This document shows positions 43,042 through 54,415 of a stretch of 64,000 nt of DNA, in pieces. The translations under genes and the position numbers were made by a program. The first letter of the stretch is position 1. Each line of letters begins with the position of its first letter. The DNA comes from Sycon ciliatum (Eukaryota > Porifera > Calcarea > Leucosolenida > Sycettidae): positions 11,343,192 to 11,407,191 of the forward strand of contig NC_088653.1 in assembly GCF_964019385.1 (NCBI RefSeq). The letters are read 5' to 3'. The notes under the pieces were generated by a model. The model was given only the letters and a program-made list of their open reading frames with translations, was not told the DNA's origin and did not search any database.

Positions 43042-44030
43042 TTAGAGAAAACCAAAATGTCGTGTTTGCCGGCAGATACAAAAAGCAAAACCATGACGCA
43101 GGGCACGGAGAACATACGCAACACATGATTGATCTGGGTGGTTACGAAACAGGCGGGCAAAGTGGTCAGCTAGCAGTGTGGTGTCTGCAGAGTTTAAAGG
43201 GAAGAAGCCACGTACCGAGTCAAGCGATTCAGTAGCCATTCTGTTAGGAGCAGCATGGTGGTCGATTGGCTCTGCGCTGCTGCTGGTTGCACCTGATGCA
43301 TGGGTGGTCCTTGCCACACAGACTGCAGGTGTGGGAGAAGCCGCACGACGACGAAGAACAGCGACATCCGTTGACATTGCTTCAGATTTCGTGGCCGACG
43401 CTGGTATGGGTGCGACCACTGGAGGTACATGCTGCTGGCTTGGGGAATTGAGATTCGGCACGAAAAGCGGCATCTTACATTGAGCACGTTTTGGGTGTGC
43501 ATGGCCTGTGAAAGCTATCAACCATAGGTTCACGTCGACGTTGTTCAACCTCTTCGTGCCTGGTTTCTGGGCCAGGAGCATCCACAGCTGGCGGTCGTAC
43601 TCTAGCCACGCGCTTGGGAAGAACTGGCGGTTAGCAGTCAGGATCAACTGCTGGTACGCAATCAGTTCAGTAGATCAGCAGTGCGGTGTGGGGCAGCAGC
43701 CGTGACAACAGACATGTATGCGGTCCATGCCTCGAGCTGGGTAGCAATATCGTGAACCTTGCGACGCACCTGCTTTGCGTCATCCGACTCAACGATATTT
43801 AGCTTGCCATCGTTATTCGGGCTGTGCACCAGCCAGAATGTTGAGCCGGAAGTGTTGGCGGCCGACAAAGCCGACTGCACCTCATCCCGTACGAGAGCGC
43901 AGAGATCCGTTGAGCCCGCGTGACCTGAGCTGGCGGAGGAGGCATTTTGCAGTCGGGCTTCTGGGCTCGCGAGCCGTGTCCGCACTGTCATGTTGCTGGT
44001 TCTCCTGGCCGGAGCATACCTCACAACCAA
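43042..44030 (-). pseudogene. DIRS-like gag (copy A)
   Basis: N-terminal part (44030-43662) with WLVHSPNNDGKLNIVES. A second frame (43647-43042) with QFFPSAWLEYDRQLWMLLAQ and NVDVNLWLIAFTGHAHPKR. A shift separates them near 43655. The second frame's end runs into the RT N-terminal region. The cysteine cluster is better seen in copy B. Confidence 0.7.
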
Positions 44031-45744
44031 GGGCTGGCTGTGCCAGCAAACGGTCCTGTAAAATACTTTTACTCAGTTTCCTTTCGGATTCAAGCTGCGC
44101 TGAGAAACCTGGCCGCGGAGGGCTTGGCAATGCATTGCCTTGACAGTGTCGACAGTTAGGTCAGACCAACTGAAGAAATATAATGTCGACGTGACACTCA
44201 GGCTGGCAGCAAAGCTACGAACGGAAAATATACACTGCTGAAGCACGATCCGTTGTCTGGAAGAGGACCAAAAAGAAAAAAAGAAACACTGCTGAAGAAC
44301 GATCCGTTGTCTGGAAGAGCACAGCAGGGCAAGCAAGATTAGTTTTTCTTAAGAGCAAAATGGGCTGGTGCCATTTGTGATTACGCAGCAAAACATAGCG
44401 CATGATGTCAGTCTTGAATGCAGTACAGAGCAATGCAGTGCAGTGTGTGCGCTAGTTCGGATTGTTGCTAACAAGTACTAGCACAGCTAGTACCCCATTA
44501 AACTTGCTCCCTGGTGATGAGAGTGTTGATGCTTAGCAGACAGTAGCGCGAGGTCCAGTCTAGCATGTACGGGCGAGTCAGAGAACAGGGTATGACATTG
44601 GAGGAGACTATAGCATGGCTACTGATGAGGATCAGGTCCAGTGTCGTGCTGGCTGGACATCTTGGGGTTACTAGTATTCGGGTTGGGAAAGAATCTAGAT
44701 TTATCAAACCGAGAGAGTGAATTCAAACATTGAAATGGTGGAGCTGGGGTGTTGCAGCTGAGCTAACATTAATCTTGAAGTCACCGAACAGGGTGAGAGA
44801 TGGTGATACCACTGAAGCCCGATGAAGAGCCTACTCAAATCTGTCCTGGTAATGAATTGATTCAGCAGGGGGGGAGGGGGGGGGGTTCGGGGGTGATAAA
44901 TACACGCAAAAAGGTGCCTCTGTCTGGAGTGGGGCACACTAATACCATCCACCTTCAGATCTTCAGATCTGGCTGTATGGTGACAGGAAGACTAGCCCTG
45001 TAATACAGGCACACACCTCCACCGGGAGGGCCGGCTCGATCCAGCATGGCAAGGCTTTATCCAGATATATCGATCTCATTGTTAGCTGCTGTGTTGGAGA
45101 ACCAAGTCTCGGCCACACCGACAATGTCCCAGTCCATGGAATGCACCAGGTCCGAGAGTTCATGCATTTTGTAGCGTAGACTACAAAATTAATGTTGAGG
45201 AATGCAATGGTCATATTTTACTCCGATGTTGCAAGCACTGTTCTTATAAAAGTGGGTTGGAATGCTTTAGAGTTCGGATTTAGAGGAACTAGGGTATGAG
45301 GAGCAGAGGTTTTCGGAAGATGGTACTGTTGTCAAGTTAGCACTCAAATGTTATTCCGTTGATTGTGACCTGTGCGCCACTGTTATCCGTATCTTCAGCA
45401 CCTGAAACTTCGTCACGTTCAGCTGCAGTGGAGAAAACGTTGGCGAGTTTGGAAACCCGGGGAGTTGCTGGGAATGTATTCTACCCTGATGCCATGGTGA
45501 ATCCATCTTTGTCAGTGTCAGGTGAGTGATGAGGTGCCTTCCGCTCAGGTCAATTTGTTTTATTTCATCTGGTTTGACACCAGAGGAAAGCAACAGTCTA
45601 ATAAAAAAAGGCATGGTCTTGGGAAGGTTGCCACTCGGCTGTATAGAACATACTCGATACATTTCTAACAGGTATACATACATACAGGATTGAATTATTC
45701 CGGAGCGCCAAAAACTGCATCTACTCGCCAGCTGGTGTTGGGGA

Positions 45745-46275
45745 TGCTGGGGTGGCAACATCCTCTGTAGAAGGTGATGTGCATCTCGACAATGCATATT
45801 GTACAGGTGGCAAAAGTAGGTTCCCTCACCGATTAGGCGATGGCAACCCCATTGGATGAGTTGAGCCAGAGTGGTTTGTGCAGGGCTCATTCACACGACC
45901 ATGCCATTCTCCAGGACCGGGGGGGGAGGGGGGGGGGGGTGCTTGTAGATCACACAATGGCACCTGGAGTCCAGCACTCAAGAGGGTTTCCGGATGAAGC
46001 CGAGATGCTGCGATCCTCAAAGTGCCAACGTGGAACCATATACCAGATCTCTTCAAAACATTGGACTTACGAGCATGTTTGATGTGACGCAAGTAACTCA
46101 TTAATTTTTTTCCAGGCTGATGAAGCAAAGGAGAATTGCTCGTTATGTTGATAGGACAAACCTCAGGTTCTTCAACAACATTCATAATAATCTAATGGTT
46201 TTGCGAGTAAACTTCCGTACCTTTTCCTCAGGTGATATACAAGCAAGAGCGAACAAGAGCAAATAAATGAATTAC
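45745..46275 (-). repeat. Ankyrin-exon module, copy A, left part
   Basis: Related to 7795-8290 and 60630-62215. It begins with a LINE C-terminal scrap (LQRMLPPQHPQHQ) and includes a poly-G run at 45920-45938. A GTAAGT on the minus strand at 46070-46065 could be a splice donor, but no exon with conserved frame was found. Confidence 0.65.
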
Positions 46276-46726
46276 GTACAGCAATGAGGTGATAAAACCG
46301 GGTCAAAGTAGAATAGCTAAAAACAACGGTGATAAATGCACGATCAATATACATCGTGCATATCCATAATTCATTGTTCTTGCTCTCGTTTGCTCGTGCC
46401 GCTATATCCCCTTGTTGATGAGGAGGGAGACAATGTACGGGAGAAGGAACGTCACATTTATAAAGAGAAAGCACGGAAGTTTACTCGTAAAAAACATTTA
46501 TTTTCTTAATGATGATGAACAGCCTGAAGTTTGTGCTACCACTTAGTATTATAGCATATTTGAATCGCACGAAACCTTTTGTGGACATTAAAAAATTGTC
46601 AATTGTGAATTTATAGCGTAAAACAGACCCACAGGCATTGTCAATACCCACTGAATTTATTCACCTGCGTAATTATTCTACTCATATACAAACAAGAATG
46701 CATCACGGATAATAATTATGACTTAC

Positions 46727-46825
46727 ATTATTCTTTGGTTCCAACGAATGTCCAGCAGTGTGAAGATAATCTACTACAGAAACATTACCATAATCTGCTG
46801 CATGATGTAATGGTGTGTCACCATC
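46727..46825 (-). CDS. Ankyrin-repeat exon (copy A)
   Basis: 99 bp: DGDTPLHHAADYGNVSVVDY followed by LHTAGHSLEPKNN, a complete 33-residue ankyrin repeat. The acceptor is GCTTCTTCCAG|G and the donor is AAT|GTAAGT. It differs from copy B by only a few residues (D/A at position 1, YG/FD in the middle), reflecting the segmental duplication. No stop or frameshift, so it is likely still coding. The parent protein is not identified; ankyrin repeats normally form stacked binding scaffolds. Confidence 0.85.
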
Positions 46826-46859
46826 CTGGAAGAAGCAGCAAAATTAAAGACAAGACATG

Positions 46860-47377
46860 TACACACATACCCACATACATACACATGTTGATGCACATAC
46901 ACACACACACACACACACACATGCACGTGCACACACACATCCAAAAACACATACGTAAACACAAACACACACACACAGACCTCAGATCTCAGACCTGCCC
47001 ATCGTAGAACCAATGATAGCGAACAGCTACGTTAGACATAGCAACTGGTGCTAGGATTACACACACACAGACAAACATACACATACACCATACACATACA
47101 TACACACACACTGACACACACACACACACTCACACACACACACACACTCACACACACACAAACACACATACAAATACACATACACACACACTCACACACA
47201 TACACTTAAACACACACATACACTTAAACACACACATACACTTAAACACACACATACACTTAAACACACACATACACTTAAACACACACATACACTTAAA
47301 CACACACATACATACACATACACATACACATACGCATATGCATACACCCACACACATACACACCCACACCCACACAC

Positions 47378-47412
<35 letters not shown>

Positions 47413-47440
47413 TATGCACACATACACACCTGGTCCTGGT
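46860..47440. repeat. CA microsatellites and an 18-bp satellite
   Basis: CA tract 46860-46980 beside the ankyrin exon, then 47058-47430. Within the latter, 47190-47310 holds about six copies of an 18-bp unit containing CATACACTTAAACACACA. Long Cys/Val frames over it are artefacts. Confidence 0.9.
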
Positions 47441-47551
47441 CCTGGTAAACACTGCCATTACGGTCACGTGTCCCCTCGCGGGGCCAACAACATGGAAAAC
47501 GACGCGCGTCGGCAGAAAGTCGGCAGTCTGCCGAGAGATCAGGGACCATGT

Positions 47552-48034
47552 TCAATCGGCACGACGAGAGAGCCATCTCCGGCAGCTATGGATTTGGAAT
47601 CCACGAGTAGAGCGGCAGCATCGGCCACAGGCCCCACAGTGGGCCTTGCAGCATGAGAGAGTGAGTCGCACACGCTGCGGCGGAGGAATCACCTGAGCAG
47701 CAAAGGTAGACACCGCCGCCCGGCACGGAGCCCGAGACGATGTCGTGGGGAGCATCCGGGAGTTGGGGCACTTGTGGACCGCCAAACCTCCGGCACTGCG
47801 ATACCAGCGCTCGCAGGAAGAACATTGTCGGCTACCTCTATGTTCTGATACAGGTTTGCGGCGCTCATCGAGGCATTTATGACGAGGCAAACCACTCCTG
47901 GAGAAGAGACGGCCACACTCGGCACTAGGTATCCGCAGGGGCTCACAAACGGGTTCGGGCGGGGGCAGAACACTGCAAGCGGCCCGCCATTCCCGTCTAT
48001 CCTGGGCCAAGTCATACCATTTGTCGATGCCCAA
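47552..48034 (-). pseudogene. LINE C-terminal zinc-finger tail
   Basis: WYDLAQDRREWRAACSVL (also found as WLDAAQDRSAWRQ at 18990) followed by three C2H2-like fingers (CGRLFSRSGLPRHKC, CSSCERWYRSAGGLAVHKC, CGACGRCCRSTRGFQIHSC). The fingers likely bind nucleic acid in the intact element. The tail is open, but its RT is not. Confidence 0.7.
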
Positions 48035-48148
48035 CGCCGCCAGATCCTTCCGCTCAGCATCGCGTCACCTTTTCCTCGGGCCGCAGATTGGACGGACAGG
48101 ATGTAGGGGGCCAAACAGTAGTTGACGCGGGGCACGCTCCTCATGCAT

Positions 48149-48790
48149 TCACACAACATGCCCAAGCCACACCATACGGCGCGATGTCAGCAGGCTGGGG
48201 ATGTCAGGGGGCTGACGCGGATTCCACCGCTCCAGAACATCAACCCTGGTCAGTCGCTCGTCCCAGACATTCCGCTGGCTGATACCCATCACGGAACGGA
48301 TGCAGCGCAGATGGAAAGAGCACAGTGCATCAAGGTCGGGCTTCAACGGCACCCAACACTCAGCACAGTACAGAAGCAGAGACAACACGCATGCCCCGTA
48401 CACAAGCCGCTTCGTAGCAAGTGAGAGGTTGCTGTCAGTGAAAACCGGCTGGCGCAGGGCTCCAAATGCACGTGATGCACCGGCAATGCGCGAGCTGATA
48501 TCTGGGGTAGATCGGCCATTCGTGTGGAGGAGAGAGCCAAGATAAAGGAAACTATCTACACACTCGACCACCTCACCCGCCATGTCCAGGGGCAGCCGGT
48601 CTGCTTCCGCGAGTCCATATCCAGCAGCCATCACCTTTGTTTTGTCCAGGTTGACTGTCAAGCCGAAAGAATACGCTACATGTATGAATTGGTCAAGGGC
48701 CCGCTGTGCACCATCATGAGAGGTAGCCAGCAGAGCAGAGTCATCTGCAAATTGACACTCGCGATGGACCTTGCTCTTGTCTGTTGACTT
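48149..48790 (-). pseudogene. LINE reverse transcriptase C-terminal half with FADD
   Basis: QFADDSALLA with the active-site FADD at 48751-48740, then NLDKTKVMA, SFLYLGSLLHTNGRSTPDIS, LLLYCAECWVPLK and RRMVWLGHVV. The FADD piece and the longer frame starting at 48661 read continuously. The motifs before FADD are missing: the sequence passes straight from endonuclease-like text at about 48850 to the RT palm. Confidence 0.8.
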
Positions 48791-48899
48791 CCGACCGAAT
48801 CCCTGCTATCAGCAAACCAGTCCGGCTGTCGGCGACCCTGGCAGCCCAAGGCAAACTGTGCGGCATTTGTCATAGCACTACGGATGTTGTTCCATTTTT

Positions 48900-49430
48900 C
48901 ATCAACAGTGGAGCAGGGGTCGGCGGCACCCCTGAGCCTGACAGCGATACCGTCGGACCTGACCATTGTCATCAGTGGATATATTATCCGGTAAGCGGCA
49001 CGTTGCAAAACGAGCCCTCTTAGACTGTGCGGCCGGTTTCCGCCACCTGACACGACCCAGCCAGAAGCGCATTGCGAGTAGACTGTGATCACTGCCACAC
49101 TCAGCCGATGGGATAATCTGTGAATCCGTACACCGGTGACGGTCCCTCTGAGCAACTATGATGTAGTCGATGCAGTGCACATGGCGGCTCCTAGGGTGCA
49201 TCCACGTACCTTTCAACTCTGCTTTCTTACAGAATCAAGTGTTACATATCCAGCCCTCATGCATGGCCAAGAAACTGAGGAGGTGCTCACGAGAAGAGTT
49301 CAAAATGCCAAGGCCATGTGGGCCACGCACCCTGCACCAGCTGTCCTGACTGTGTCCACTTCCGACTCTGGCGTTGAAATCGCCCAGCAAAATAAATAAA
49401 TGTGTCCTCTGCTCTGGTGGAGGACGGTTG
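48900..49430 (-). pseudogene. LINE endonuclease C-terminal half
   Basis: LFILLGDFNARVGSGHSQDS (catalytic GDFN), then in a second frame WMHPRSRHVHCIDYIIVAQR and AECGSDHSLLAM (S-D-H motif). The frame changes near 49230. Confidence 0.8.
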
Positions 49431-49571
49431 TACTTTTTTTGGCTCTTGTTTCTGGCCTCCATCCGTGCTTGTCCTCGCCGTTGTGGACGGCCTGGGGTGT
49501 CCCCAGCCGTCCAGGCAAGCAGCGCCTGAGGTGGGGTCTTCAACGACAGGAGACTTGGTCGGATAGTTACG

Positions 49572-50163
49572 ATGCCGACACTCTCCTCGTCACCCCCCCC
49601 CCCCCCTTGGAGTCCTTCGCGAGGCCCTGCAAGCCCGCGAGTGGAGCAAGCTACTGCACGAAGGCGACGACCTGGAACGACTCTGAGCATTGGCTCATGG
49701 AATGTTCGCTCTCTTGTGGAGAGTGATGGACCAGTTCAGACGGCAGCCGTGAGAGGAATTGTTTCCGACGATAAGAAAATCTTTCAAATAGTTGAACATC
49801 TTGAAAATTTGAAAATGGACATCGCCGGTCTTCAGGAAACGCATTGGTTTGGCTGTGAGCAGTACAGAGTCACTGGAGCGGAGGTCATTACTTCTGGACG
49901 CCCAGTACCTGGAGTCGGTGAGCCATGTCAGAGGGGCAAGGGGGTTGCGTTCGTGCTCCGCGGAAATGCCTTGAAAGCTTGGCGTGCGGGTGGATGTCAA
50001 TCGTCGCCGCTCTCTGCTCGTGTCATGTCACTCCGCTTGAGATTCGAACTGGAAAATGGGAATACAGACTGGATTACCATTGTCACCGCGTATGCCCCGA
50101 CTTTTCGGAGCAAACGCTCTGCAAAGGCCGAGTTCTATGCGTCGCTCCAGAATGTCATGAACA

Positions 50164-50165
<2 letters not shown>
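49572..50165 (+). pseudogene. LINE endonuclease N-terminal half, inverted
   Basis: Open frame with LSIGSWNVRSLVES (opening strand), MDIAGLQETHWFG (catalytic Glu), RGKGVAFVLRGNA and ITIVTAYAPTFRSKRSAKAE, ending in FYASLQNVMNNI where it meets a CA tract. A poly-C run at 49593-49606 lies upstream. Its 5' boundary with the minus-strand part is about 49430-49560. Confidence 0.8.
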
Positions 50166-50196
<31 letters not shown>

Positions 50197-50240
50197 AGTA
50201 CACACACACACACACACACACAAGTACACACGCACACAGG
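50166..50240. repeat. CA microsatellite
   Basis: Two CA tracts split by AAGTACAC, at the outer end of the inverted LINE piece. Confidence 0.95.
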
Positions 50241-51379
50241 GGACTGATAGGTATTGACTCATAGGGTTGAAACGATCGCAACATTTTGTATACCGATTAC
50301 TCGTTTGCTCGATCGATGTAATGATTATAGCCTCTAAAGAGTTTCAATGTTTTCCAAAAACGCCATTTTTCAAACGACCGGACATAACAAACGCAACTTG
50401 GTGGCTGCTTTTGAATATGTCAACGGGAACAAGTTTGGAATGCACGTTTCAGGCAGCAGCTATGACGACATAAGAGGGCGAAGGGACTAAAGGAAGACGC
50501 AAAGGGAGAACTGGACAATTGACAGGAGGTAAGTGACTACAACTTCAAGCAAATAATACTATTCAATGTTAATGTTAATGTTTTCTTTATTTTAATACAG
50601 TAAAACCAAACAGACAGAACTGTACAGTGACGAGGGAGTAAATGATGAAAGTCATAATGATATTATCGCTATGACTGTATCAAATATCTCAGGGCAAAAT
50701 GAGACAGACAAGAAAGAGGGTTTGCACAACAGTAGAACATAGAGGGGAGCACAAGAACGAAGACGCGGCAGGCGACACCAGAGATGTTGTTGTGCACCAA
50801 AAACAGAGGAAAGTAATTCACAAAAAAAAAACTGGTGGGTAAAAAACCATCTCGGCTGTTTTTTTAGGAAGTGACGGAGAAAGTAAAAGGAGAAAAAGAA
50901 AAAGGGAAGCGGATGCCACTGTGGGCCAATGCCTGGGTTTGAGCTAAAACGGTGAAGGCTAAAAAGCTCTTCCGAGCGGGAGCAGGCCAGTACTCAGCGT
51001 AGGGCAATATGGACGAGACTCTTGTTGTGAAGTTGTGGACGAGACTCTTGTAGTGAAGTTGTGTTGTGGCGTCGTGCAGTTAAACAGCAGCTAGGTGCAG
51101 CGAAAGCATACAGCGAATAGCAGCGCGCAGTGTTGCGGCTTTGTGCAACAGTAGCTCTATGCGGCGAAAGCATCTACAGATAGACTCGCTCCAGCGCGGC
51201 GCAGCACAAGCCAGTAGACTAGAAAAAACGAACGAAGGCTCGACTTGGTTGGCGAACACCCACCTGGCCCTTTAGAAGCCGGTGTGGCGAGTTAAAACAA
51301 AGATTCGAAGGGTACTCAACTATCCTCGCTGGGTGGCTGTCCGCTAACCAAGCGCCAACAAACTGCCTCTCGGGGACTT
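50241..51379. other. No gene seen; short tandem duplication
   Basis: Unassigned, partly A-rich. A tandem duplication of about 25 bp containing GACGAGACTCTTGT lies at 51010-51063. No open frame of note and no transposon motif. Confidence 0.45.
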
Positions 51380-51870
51380 TTAAAACAGTGGCCAGTCACA
51401 CCAAGCCTTCTCACGTCGCTTCAGCCAGATAACGTAGCTGGAGTTTATTGTTGCGTTTCTGCAGTTTCTTCTTAATTGGCGCTGTTTTTCCTTACAACAG
51501 CCCAATGCTCGTGCCAAACCGTCCAGGCTGCTGGAAATGGCTCCTGTAGCCCCCACCTCCGCTGTGAGGGCCTCGACTTCCCAGCCATTCTTCCTACATT
51601 CCTGTTTGAGTTGGCGATACCGTGACAGCTTCTTCTCCCTAAACTGGAGGATGCGGTCTTCGCTACACACCGTGAGTTCCAGCCAAAGCACCCTTCTCAA
51701 TTTCTTCGAAAAGGGAACTATGTCTGGACGACACGTGGTAGGTGAAATAAAGTGTGGGAATACTAGCCTCTCGTCCAGATCTAAAAGAAGCTGCCAATCA
51801 TGTGATCCCGAAAAAAACCATCGCTCAGACCTTTCGGCTGAGGTAACTCGCCACGGGGGATGTTTTGACC
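51380..51870 (-). mobile_element. R2-type LINE endonuclease fragment, inverted
   Basis: Minus-strand reading: GSHDWQLLLDLDERLVFP, RPDIVPFSKKLRR, then VLWLELTVCSEDR and CRKNGWEVEALTAEVGATG, with a long C-terminal tail to 51380. The frame is nearly clean over about 160 codons, with RPD and E-L-T motifs. It is a different subfamily from the copy at 37850-38278 (longer tail, different residues), so it did not arise from that copy directly. Confidence 0.75.
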
Positions 51871-51989
51871 CGGTTTACAGAAGGTAATGTATGTATCGTT
51901 ACAGTCCATTCAAAAAAAGATGGGCCCTGGCTCTGGCGAGCTCCCGTATTAGGCGATTTTTCAAGATTTTATATTAATTTAATTTAATT

Positions 51990-52870
51990 CCGTGTCAGAC
52001 CACGGTGGATATGAGCTCGCCTTCCTGCTGGTGGATTTTAGAGGGCCATCTCTCTCAAGAACACTCATGAATTTAGTGTGCCAAGTGCTCGACATCTCAT
52101 CAGTGGAGGAAGTCGATTGGAGCATGCCCAGGTTGGCATTGGAAAGCTCATCGCGAAATTCTGGATGGTTTATGGTTCTGCGTGTTGCTGGTTAGCCCCA
52201 TCCCTCACACAAACAAGTCAAGAAAGAGTCATCTTTGGATTGCAGAGTGCTGGCTTCAAAACAACTCGTTTGAAGCTCAAAGTAGAGTTGTGATTAGCTC
52301 AAAGTAAAGCTGCTGCTGTTAGCTCAAAGTAGAGCTGTGATTAGCTCAAAGTAGAGCTGCAGTTAGCTCAAAGTAGAGCTGCTGTTAGCTGAAAGTAGAG
52401 CTGCTGTTAGCTCAAAGTAGAGCTGCTGTTAGCTCAATGTAGAGCTGCAATGCTAAATGGATGTAAGATGGCGCAAGCCAGAGCCGCAGCAAATAGCTAC
52501 ATAACACCAGTTGTGAGAGTGGACCCGATTAGTGGGTACGGTAATTATAATGATGGTGTGAATAGGTTGGATAGGGAGGGATAGTGAGAAAAGAAACACT
52601 GATGAAGCACGATCCGTTGTCTGGAAGAGCACAACCGGGTAAGCAAGATTTGTTTTTCTTTTCAGCAAAACGGGCTGGTGCCATTAGTGATTACGCAGGA
52701 AAACAAAGTGCATGACGTCAGTCTTGAATGCAGTACAAAGCAATGCAAGGCGCTGTGTGCGCTAGTTCGGATTGTTGCTAACAAATACTAGCACAGCTAG
52801 CCCCCCATTAGCCCCATCCCTGTTAGCCCAGAGCAGAGCTGGCGTTAGCTCAAAGTAGAACTGCGGTTAG
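51990..52870 (-). mobile_element. Internally deleted copy of the LINE + DIRS-like block
   Basis: 51990-52205 matches the LINE linker (40795-41015). 52206-52526 matches the DIRS 3' side with the minisatellite, and about 52580-52807 matches the 5' side (44275-44490). The whole DIRS coding region (equivalent to 41346-44280) is replaced by about 55 bp. The 602-bp remnant 52206-52807 is flanked by a perfect 14-bp direct repeat TTAGCCCCATCCCT (52192-52205 and 52808-52821). Confidence 0.75.
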
Positions 52871-53342
52871 CTCGAGCGTTGAACCCGGGTTCTTAATCCA
52901 CCATACCCAGTTCACAAGGTTGGGCGGGGTTGTGATCAGGCTTTCATTTCATATTTTCTTATTTCATATTATTTCTGCTTTTCATCTCATTACAAAAATT
53001 CTGCGCATTTTTCTCCATCTGCGCATAAAATGAGCCAGAGCGAGCTAAAACATTACCACAGCTTTTTTGGAAAAAGTCGAGAAAATCGCGATTTGAATTC
53101 CGCTGCCAAAAATACGAAGTGCAGTGCAACGCGAGTCGCTGTTGTTGTTCTCCTCGGTCGACTGGACTGTTCCCGATGCTTTTCTTTGTTGCAAGTAAGT
53201 TTATTTGTTTGAGTTTGTATTCCATGTTGCACTGAGTCGCCTAAAACTGATCGTCATCGATGTATCGACCAAAGAGCCTAGTAGTAGTCATGAACTGCGG
53301 AGCGGAAGAAGACGACATCCTCGCACTTCAAGCGCAGGATGA

Positions 53343-53741
53343 AAATATTTTGAGGATTCCGGTCGGAAAAAGAAGGAAGACAACGTTGGCTACAGCGACG
53401 ATTCATTTGAGGGCAACACTTTCATCGAGTGTAAAAGAATTGACGCTGGTAGTCCCACGATCTGCTGTGACGAGGAATTCTACTCTGATGACAACCTGGC
53501 AAGCGAGTCGGCCGATGATTTCGCCAGAATGGACATCGCTGCACATATCCTGGATAATGCCAGTATTGGTTGCAAGTGCAAAAACAATGAATGGACTATG
53601 CTGCTCCCTCAACTTGCTCAAGTCGATAATTTGAGTACCCTTATGCGGAACATCGCTATCACGAGCAGTAGGCAGCGAAAGCAGTACTCTCTGACGAGCG
53701 GACTCACCGTGTGCAGATGGGCTTTGGTGTGGGAAATATGA
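53343..53741 (+). pseudogene. Unrecognised frame (copy B)
   Basis: A cleaner version of 39350-39741: KKKEDNVGYSDDSFEGN, an acidic region, then ESADDFARMDIAAHILDNAS and LLPQLAQVDNLSTL, ending ALVWEI. About 130 codons are open. Downstream pieces in other frames to about 54170 suggest a once longer protein. No family recognised. Confidence 0.4.
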
Positions 53742-54363
53742 GTGCAACGTCGAGTATGTTGAGGAAGACTGTGTGCAGCAGTGTATACTGTATATCTGAA
53801 AGTACAGGTGGAGTGTGATGGAGTTAACGTGGAGTGGCAACTTCTTCGGCCAGCTACAGATGTTGACCGTGTTTTCGCTGATGGTTCTCCAGTGGTGCTC
53901 CAACCAGGAGGTATTTCGCACACCCAGCTCAGCTGCCTATATACATTTTGAATGTAGCCGAGTACCTGTCCGCTCATGCTATAAGACCCTGGACAGAGGA
54001 ATTGTGACCCGGAAAGGATGAACCAAGGGATATATCAACTGTGGGCAAGAATGACAATCCCATTGCTGTACATAGAATTTCACCATTTCAACAGTGCTGC
54101 ATATAATACCGTTGTAGCAACACTTAGATATGTCAGATCAATCCAAAACTTTCAGACAGTGAACATTAGGTGTGGTTGATCATTTTTGAACAAAAAAGTG
54201 AAAATCGAATTTTTGGTCTGTGGTCATATTTTAGCGTGCTCTGGCTCAAATCTAGACTGACAACCTGCTTGTTAAATCATGCACCTGCTTTCAGGCGTAA
54301 AAACCCTGTTGTTGAGGTCTCAGTCCTCATTTGTTAGACCTAACTGTCTTTATAAATGTAACT

Positions 54364-54366
<3 letters not shown>

Positions 54367-54415
<49 letters not shown>
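54367..54415. repeat. CT microsatellite (copy B)
   Basis: Expanded version of the tract at 40366-40386. Confidence 0.9.

Larger units (their letters stand above)
41030..44490 (-). mobile_element. DIRS-like YR retroelement with minisatellite (copy A)
   Basis: Minus-strand order gag, RT, RNase H piece, tyrosine recombinase, as in DIRS/Ngaro elements, which integrate with a recombinase instead of an integrase. It sits inside the LINE. Its 3' side holds the minisatellite 41085-41265 and its 5' side holds two copies of a roughly 50-bp repeat around GATCCGTTGTCTGGAAGAG (44250 and 44300). No clear split terminal repeats were found, so subclass is not fixed. Confidence 0.8.
40442..45214 (-). mobile_element. 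APE-type LINE interrupted by a DIRS-like element (copy A)
   Basis: Endonuclease N-terminus at 45214-44963 (IAFLNIN, then shifted frames with PALPVEVCACITGL). Endonuclease C-terminus at about 44790-44500 (TTLDLILIS, then a diverged S-L-T-R-P in place of S-D-H). After the DIRS-like block, the linker at 41017-40442 follows (NMRTINLPEFRDELANANLG, LDRHGPLKS, CRKNMLHRQLRQDKNST). No RT is present. A short upstream minus-strand frame (copy B 59467-59309, 52 codons, MASGKNTFPATP) may be the start of the element's own ORF; in copy A it has an early stop. Confidence 0.75.
38840..46985. repeat. Segmental duplication, copy A
   Basis: Colinear with 52870-62926. Both contain the same blocks in the same order: an unrecognised decayed frame, a CT tract, a LINE linker, a minisatellite, a DIRS-like element, a LINE endonuclease, a LINE tail, an ankyrin exon and a CA tract. 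Copy A lacks the three later insertions of copy B. Similarity ends at about 46985-47005 on the right, just past the CA tract. Confidence 0.85.
47540..50165 (-). mobile_element. LINE with 5' inversion (craniofacial development protein 2-like endonuclease)
   Basis: The 3' part is on the minus strand: endonuclease C-terminus (about 49420-48900), the end of RT (48790-48149) and a zinc-finger tail (48034-47552). The 5' part, the endonuclease N-terminus, is on the plus strand (about 49440-50165). The two endonuclease halves meet at nearly consecutive protein positions. About 1.5 kb of RT is deleted before the FADD motif. CA tracts lie at both outer ends. Confidence 0.8.

Noticed and set aside
46000-46190. 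Candidate extra exon on the minus strand ending at a GTAAGT (46070-46065; also 8116 and 62001)
   Set aside because: The donor is conserved in three module copies and a pyrimidine tract with AG lies upstream. However, the implied exon is 46 bp in copy A and 44 bp in copy C, so the frame is not conserved and no domain is seen.
47190-47310. Possible CRISPR-like array
   Set aside because: The units are contiguous simple-sequence satellite with no unique spacers, in a eukaryotic context.
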